DNA of 15,738 nt from positions 1-15,738 of the forward strand of contig CALMWN010000207.1 of NCBI GenBank assembly GCA_937873555.1, read 5' to 3'. Position 1 is the stretch's first letter; each line of letters opens with the position of its first letter. This document shows positions 13,150 through 15,738 of the stretch, in pieces. The notes beneath the pieces were generated by a model. That model did not search any database and was not told where the DNA came from. It worked only from the letters and a program-made list of their open reading frames with translations. The DNA is from an uncultured Clostridia bacterium. GTDB lineage: Bacteria > Bacillota > Clostridia > Acetivibrionales > CALMWN01. Position numbers and translations under genes: made by a program.

Positions 13150-14322
13150 CTATATCCTTGCCACTCCTGAATCCCTTGCAGCTTTTGCAACCGCGGCTGC
13201 AACAGCTTTACCAACTCTGGGATCAAAAGCCGCCGGCAGTATGTATTCTTCATTCAGTTCATTATCAGCTACGAGCGAAGCTATTGCTTCTGCAGCCGCA
13301 ATCTTCATCTCATCATTAATGTCGCTGGCACGCACATCCAGAGCACCCCTGAAAATACCAGGGAATGCAAGCACATTGTTAATCTGGTTTGCATAGTCGG
13401 AGCGTCCTGTTCCCATAACCCTTACGCCGGCTTCCTTAGCCTCATCCGGCATGATTTCCGGAACCGGATTTGCCATGGCAAATATGACAGCGTCCTTTGC
13501 CATGCTTTTGACCATATCCTTTGTCAACGTTCCCGGTGCAGAAACTCCGATAAATACATCAGCACCAACCAGCACATCCTTCAAAGTTCCTTTCTTCCTG
13601 TCAAGGTTCGATATCTTTGCCATTTCAGCCTTTTCTGCGTTAAGATTGTCCCTTCCTTCATAAATGGCACCTTTGGTGTCGCAAAGTATCACGCTCTTTA
13701 AGCCCATGCTCATCAAAAGCTTTGTAACAGCTATGCCGGCAGCACCTGAACCGTTAACAACCACAGATATTTTCTTGATGTCCTTCCTGACTATCTTCAG
13801 TGCATTGATCATTGCAGCCAGTGTTACAACTGCAGTACCATGCTGGTCATCATGGAATATCGGAATATCGCATACTTCCTTAAGTCTTCTTTCAATTTCA
13901 AAGCACCTTGGCGCTGCTATATCTTCCAGGTTTACACCTCCGAAGCTTCCTGCCAGCAATCTTACAGTATTTACGATTTCATCCACATTTTTTGACCTTA
14001 TGCATAGCGGGAACGCATCTACATCCCCAAAGGTTTTGAAAAGGACACACTTTCCTTCCATAACAGGCATTCCGGCCTCTGGCCCGATGTCTCCGAGTCC
14101 AAGTACGGCTGATCCGTCGGTAACAACCGCTACAAGGTTCCATCTCCTTGTATATGTATAAGAAAGATTGACATCTTTACTTATGGCAAGACATGGTTCT
14201 GCAACACCCGGGGTATAGGCAATGGAAAGATCTTCTTTGTTTTTGACGGGAGCATTGCTTATGACTCCGATTTTACCCTTCCATTCCTTATGCAACCTCA
14301 GTGCTTCTTCTTTCAATGACAT
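13150..14322 (-). CDS. Malic enzyme (oxaloacetate-decarboxylating)
   Basis: Oxidatively decarboxylates malate to pyruvate and CO2 with NAD(P)+. The 390-residue product is a short bacterial form without a phosphotransacetylase-like extension. The N-terminal domain has the catalytic-type Tyr in AYTPGVAEP (35-43), the VTDGSAVLGLGDIGP run (67-81), K91, E133-D134 and the metal-ligand motif FHDDQHGTA (157-164 onward). The Rossmann domain has G191-S-G-A-A-G196 and D215 after the second strand, which may favour NAD+, although related clostridial enzymes can use NADP+. ANPVPEIMP lies in the second half. GGAGGTG in the end of coaX precedes the ATG, which begins just 1 base after the coaX stop: a tight operon pair. 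A terminator follows. Confidence 0.95.
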   Translation of the reverse strand: MSLKEEALRLHKEWKGKIGVISNAPVKNKEDLSIAYTPGVAEPCLAISKDVNLSYTYTRRWNLVAVVTDGSAVLGLGDIGPEAGMPVMEGKCVLFKTFGDVDAFPLCIRSKNVDEIVNTVRLLAGSFGGVNLEDIAAPRCFEIERRLKEVCDIPIFHDDQHGTAVVTLAAMINALKIVRKDIKKISVVVNGSGAAGIAVTKLLMSMGLKSVILCDTKGAIYEGRDNLNAEKAEMAKISNLDRKKGTLKDVLVGADVFIGVSAPGTLTKDMVKSMAKDAVIFAMANPVPEIMPDEAKEAGVRVMGTGRSDYANQINNVLAFPGIFRGALDVRASDINDEMKIAAAEAIASLVADNELNEEYILPAAFDPRVGKAVAAAVAKAARDSGVARI

Positions 14323-14323
14323 T

Positions 14324-15106
14324 TTAGTGCACCTCCATAGATTTATTTCTTTCGTATATGATTCTCAGACCGTGCAGTGTAAGGTAGCCGTTTATTTCAT
14401 CTATTGACTCCGTCTCATTCGCTATTAACCTTGCCAACCCGCCTGTTGCAATGACTTTTACCCCTTCTTCCTTCATTTCCTTCTTTATGCGTTTCACAAT
14501 ATAATCAACCTGGCCTACATGCCCGAAAATAATCCCCGACTGCAGGTTGGTAACCGTATTGCGGCCTATTACATTATCGGGTTTTACGAGCTCAATGCGG
14601 GGAAGCTTTGCCGCCCTTTGAAACAAGGCCTCTGCAGCTATCTTGACTCCAGGGCATATAGCTCCTCCAAGGTATTCACCTTTCGATGAAATTGCGCAAA
14701 CCTTTGTAGCGGTACCAAAATCCACTACAATTACAGGCCCGCCGTACAGTTCATACGCTGCTACGGCATTCACTATCCTGTCGGCACCGACCTCTCTTGG
14801 GTTCTCATATTTGATGTTAAGGCCGGTCTTTATCCCCGGTCCCACAATTATCGGAGTAAGCTTAAAGTATTTCCGGATGGCATGCTCCAGTGAATACATT
14901 ATCTGAGGTACGACCGAAGCTATGACCACCGCTTCAATCTTATCCTTGTCCACTTTTTCATAATTAAAGAAATTTATAATAAACATTCCGAACTCATCGG
15001 ACGTTTTTTCCCTGTCGGTCCCCATTCTCCAGTGGTGAAGCAGTCCTTTCCCCTCATAAACCCCCAGTACTATGTTTGTGTTTCCTACGTCCATTACAAG
15101 AATCAT
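14324..15106 (-). CDS. coaX: Type III pantothenate kinase
   Basis: Catalyses the first committed step of coenzyme A synthesis, pantothenate to 4'-phosphopantothenate. The start at 15106 (MILVMDVGNT) has CGGAGGAT upstream and gives 260 residues (B. subtilis CoaX about 258); the in-frame start at 15130 would overlap the preceding gene. ASKHA-fold landmarks are D6-V-G-N-T-N (phosphate 1), G107-A-D-R-I-V-N (pantothenate binding), V-D129-F-G-T-A-T (phosphate 2) and GGAICPG (147-153). It follows the low-complexity gene by 13 bases and is followed 1 base later by the malic enzyme gene. birA, a frequent neighbour of coaX, is not in the window. Confidence 0.96.
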   Translation of the reverse strand: MILVMDVGNTNIVLGVYEGKGLLHHWRMGTDREKTSDEFGMFIINFFNYEKVDKDKIEAVVIASVVPQIMYSLEHAIRKYFKLTPIIVGPGIKTGLNIKYENPREVGADRIVNAVAAYELYGGPVIVVDFGTATKVCAISSKGEYLGGAICPGVKIAAEALFQRAAKLPRIELVKPDNVIGRNTVTNLQSGIIFGHVGQVDYIVKRIKKEMKEEGVKVIATGGLARLIANETESIDEINGYLTLHGLRIIYERNKSMEVH

Positions 15107-15119
15107 TTTTATCCTCCGT

Positions 15120-15611
15120 CTACATGCCAAGCCTCATGCTCTTGATTTCCTTTATCTCCAGCTCGATTTCCTTTTCTATCCTGGATATGTCGGCTTTTAT
15201 ATCCTCTACGGTTTCATCCGACTTGACTCTGTTGTATCTTGAAGCTGAAGATTGGCCCTGTGAATTTGAATTGTAATGGTTCTGCCTGGAGGCGTTATCC
15301 CGGTTGCCGTTCTCTCTGTTGTGGTATTCCCTGGGATTGTCGCGGCTGCTGTTTTCCCTGTTGAGAGTATCTCTGGCGCTGTCTCTGAAGTTATTTTCCT
15401 TGTTGGAAGCATCCCTGGCATTATCCCTGCTGGAAGTATCCCTGGTATTTTCCCTGCCTGTATTATCCCTGTCCCTGTTAAAGCTCCTGTATTGGCTGTT
15501 TTCCCTGTGGGGACCATGCTCAGACGAATTTCTATTTTCAGTGCCCTTCTGTGATGGCACAAAGTTACTCCCGCCATGGCTGCCTCTTCTAAAATTATCA
15601 TTTCTTTTCAT
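15120..15611 (-). CDS. Arg/Asp/Glu/Asn-rich low-complexity protein of unknown function
   Basis: Not recognised. The start at 15611 (MKRNDNFRRG) has GGGAGG at good spacing; the ATG at 15629 does not. The 163-residue product has no cysteine, no membrane segment and no signal peptide. Residues 46-111 consist of about a dozen imperfect four- or five-residue units of the form R-[D/E]-x-x-x (for example RDTSS, RDNA, RDASN, RENSS, REYHN, RENGN), giving a polyampholyte that is surely disordered. Residues 112-130 are Ser/Asn/Gln-rich. Residues 133-158 (ETVEDIKADISRIEKEIELE and on) look like a short amphipathic coiled coil that could make it oligomerise. The repeated DNA keeps all frames open, but only this one has a good start signal and a sensible C-terminal domain. 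It ends 13 bases before coaX and is probably co-transcribed. Confidence 0.7.
   Translation of the reverse strand: MKRNDNFRRGSHGGSNFVPSQKGTENRNSSEHGPHRENSQYRSFNRDRDNTGRENTRDTSSRDNARDASNKENNFRDSARDTLNRENSSRDNPREYHNRENGNRDNASRQNHYNSNSQGQSSASRYNRVKSDETVEDIKADISRIEKEIELEIKEIKSMRLGM
15279..15476. repeat. Degenerate 12-15-base tandem repeats inside the low-complexity gene
   Basis: The DNA coding the R-[D/E]-x-x-x units shows many copies of TCCCTG (plus strand) spaced mostly 12 or 15 bases apart, as in ATTATCCCTG and AGTATCCCTG. The spacing keeps the reading frame, so copy number can change without frameshift. Confidence 0.7.
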
Positions 15612-15688
15612 AGTCCAATCCTCCCTCATTTACTGCTTCTTATACATATATTCAAATGCTTTGCCAGCATCAGATCAAGTCATATCCC

Positions 15689-15694
15689 ATTATA
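15689..15694 (-). promoter_or_regulatory. Possible -10 box upstream of the low-complexity gene
   Basis: A perfect TATAAT on the minus strand lies about 80 bases upstream of the start at 15611, in an AT-rich setting. No good -35 hexamer lies 16-18 bases upstream; TTGTCA and TTGATA occur at the wrong spacing. The rest of 15612-15738 shows no gene. Confidence 0.25.
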
Positions 15695-15738
15695 AAACAA
15701 AAATTTTAAGTAGTATATCAATATTGACAAATTTATTC

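Noticed and set aside
13664..14161. 165-residue plus-strand open frame
   Set aside because: It is entirely antisense to the malic enzyme gene, with no ribosome binding site and Ser/Thr/Ala-rich composition expected from a shadow frame.
15279..15476. CRISPR-like array of short repeats
   Set aside because: Units are 12-15 bases, degenerate and coding; there are no 20-40-base identical repeats with unique spacers.
15276..15554. Plus-strand hydrophobic frame of 92 residues that looks like membrane helices
   Set aside because: It is the antisense of the Arg/Asp-rich repeat, whose codons read as Val, Ile, Pro and Gly on the other strand; no ribosome binding site was seen.
15206..15601. Collagen-like minus-strand frame rich in Gly, Pro, Thr and Ile
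   Set aside because: It is a shifted reading of the same short DNA repeats, and ends without a recognisable domain; the frame at 15120-15611 has a proper ribosome binding site and a coiled-coil end.

Overview
The window reads as a piece of a spore-forming, low-to-mid GC Bacillota chromosome, most likely from the class Clostridia. The evidence is the sporulation genes spmA/spmB, an AbrB regulator whose short C-terminal tail carries two CxxC pairs, strong AGGAGG-type ribosome binding sites, AT-rich intergenic DNA with sigma-A-like promoters, and a small 2[4Fe-4S] ferredoxin of the kind common in anaerobes. A more exact placement (for example the Acetivibrio/Ruminiclostridium group) would be a guess. 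The first 45 bases are not genomic: they match the Illumina Nextera i7 adapter including an index, so the left edge is a contig end with untrimmed adapter.

Layout. metG (46-1469, minus) is cut by the adapter. Divergent from it is a DUF2600/YtpB-type terpene synthase (1704-2765, plus), whose 3' end overlaps that of a convergent long-chain polyprenyl diphosphate synthase (2740-3825, minus). Next come spmB and spmA (3993-5115, minus, overlapping). A 414-base control region follows, with a tandem array of Spo0A-box-like heptamers, a candidate spmA promoter and a sigma-A promoter plus perfect Spo0A box for abrB (5530-5769, plus). A bidirectional terminator separates abrB from a long minus-strand series which, in transcription order, is: an Arg/Asp/Glu/Asn-rich low-complexity protein, coaX, malic enzyme, terminator, Orn/Lys/Arg decarboxylase family protein, tmk, darA (yaaQ), yaaR, holB, ricT (yaaT), a 56-residue ferredoxin with its own promoter and terminator, trmN6 (yabB) and rsmI.

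The stretch from the decarboxylase to metG follows the Bacillus subtilis order yaaO-tmk-yaaQ-yaaR-holB-yaaT-(yabA)-yabB-(yazA)-rsmI, abrB in the opposite direction, then metS. Two places differ. A ferredoxin occupies the yabA slot, and spmAB plus a two-gene isoprenoid unit sits between abrB and metG. The genes therefore combine housekeeping (DNA replication, dTMP supply, tRNA/rRNA modification, CoA and pyruvate/malate metabolism, c-di-AMP sensing) with developmental control (abrB, ricT, spmAB) and a probable C30-C35 terpene pathway.

No rRNA, tRNA, CRISPR array, insertion sequence or phage gene was recognised. The most interesting points are the Spo0A-box array between spmA and abrB, the terpene synthase/prenyl synthase pair beside sporulation genes, and the repeat-built charged protein in front of coaX.
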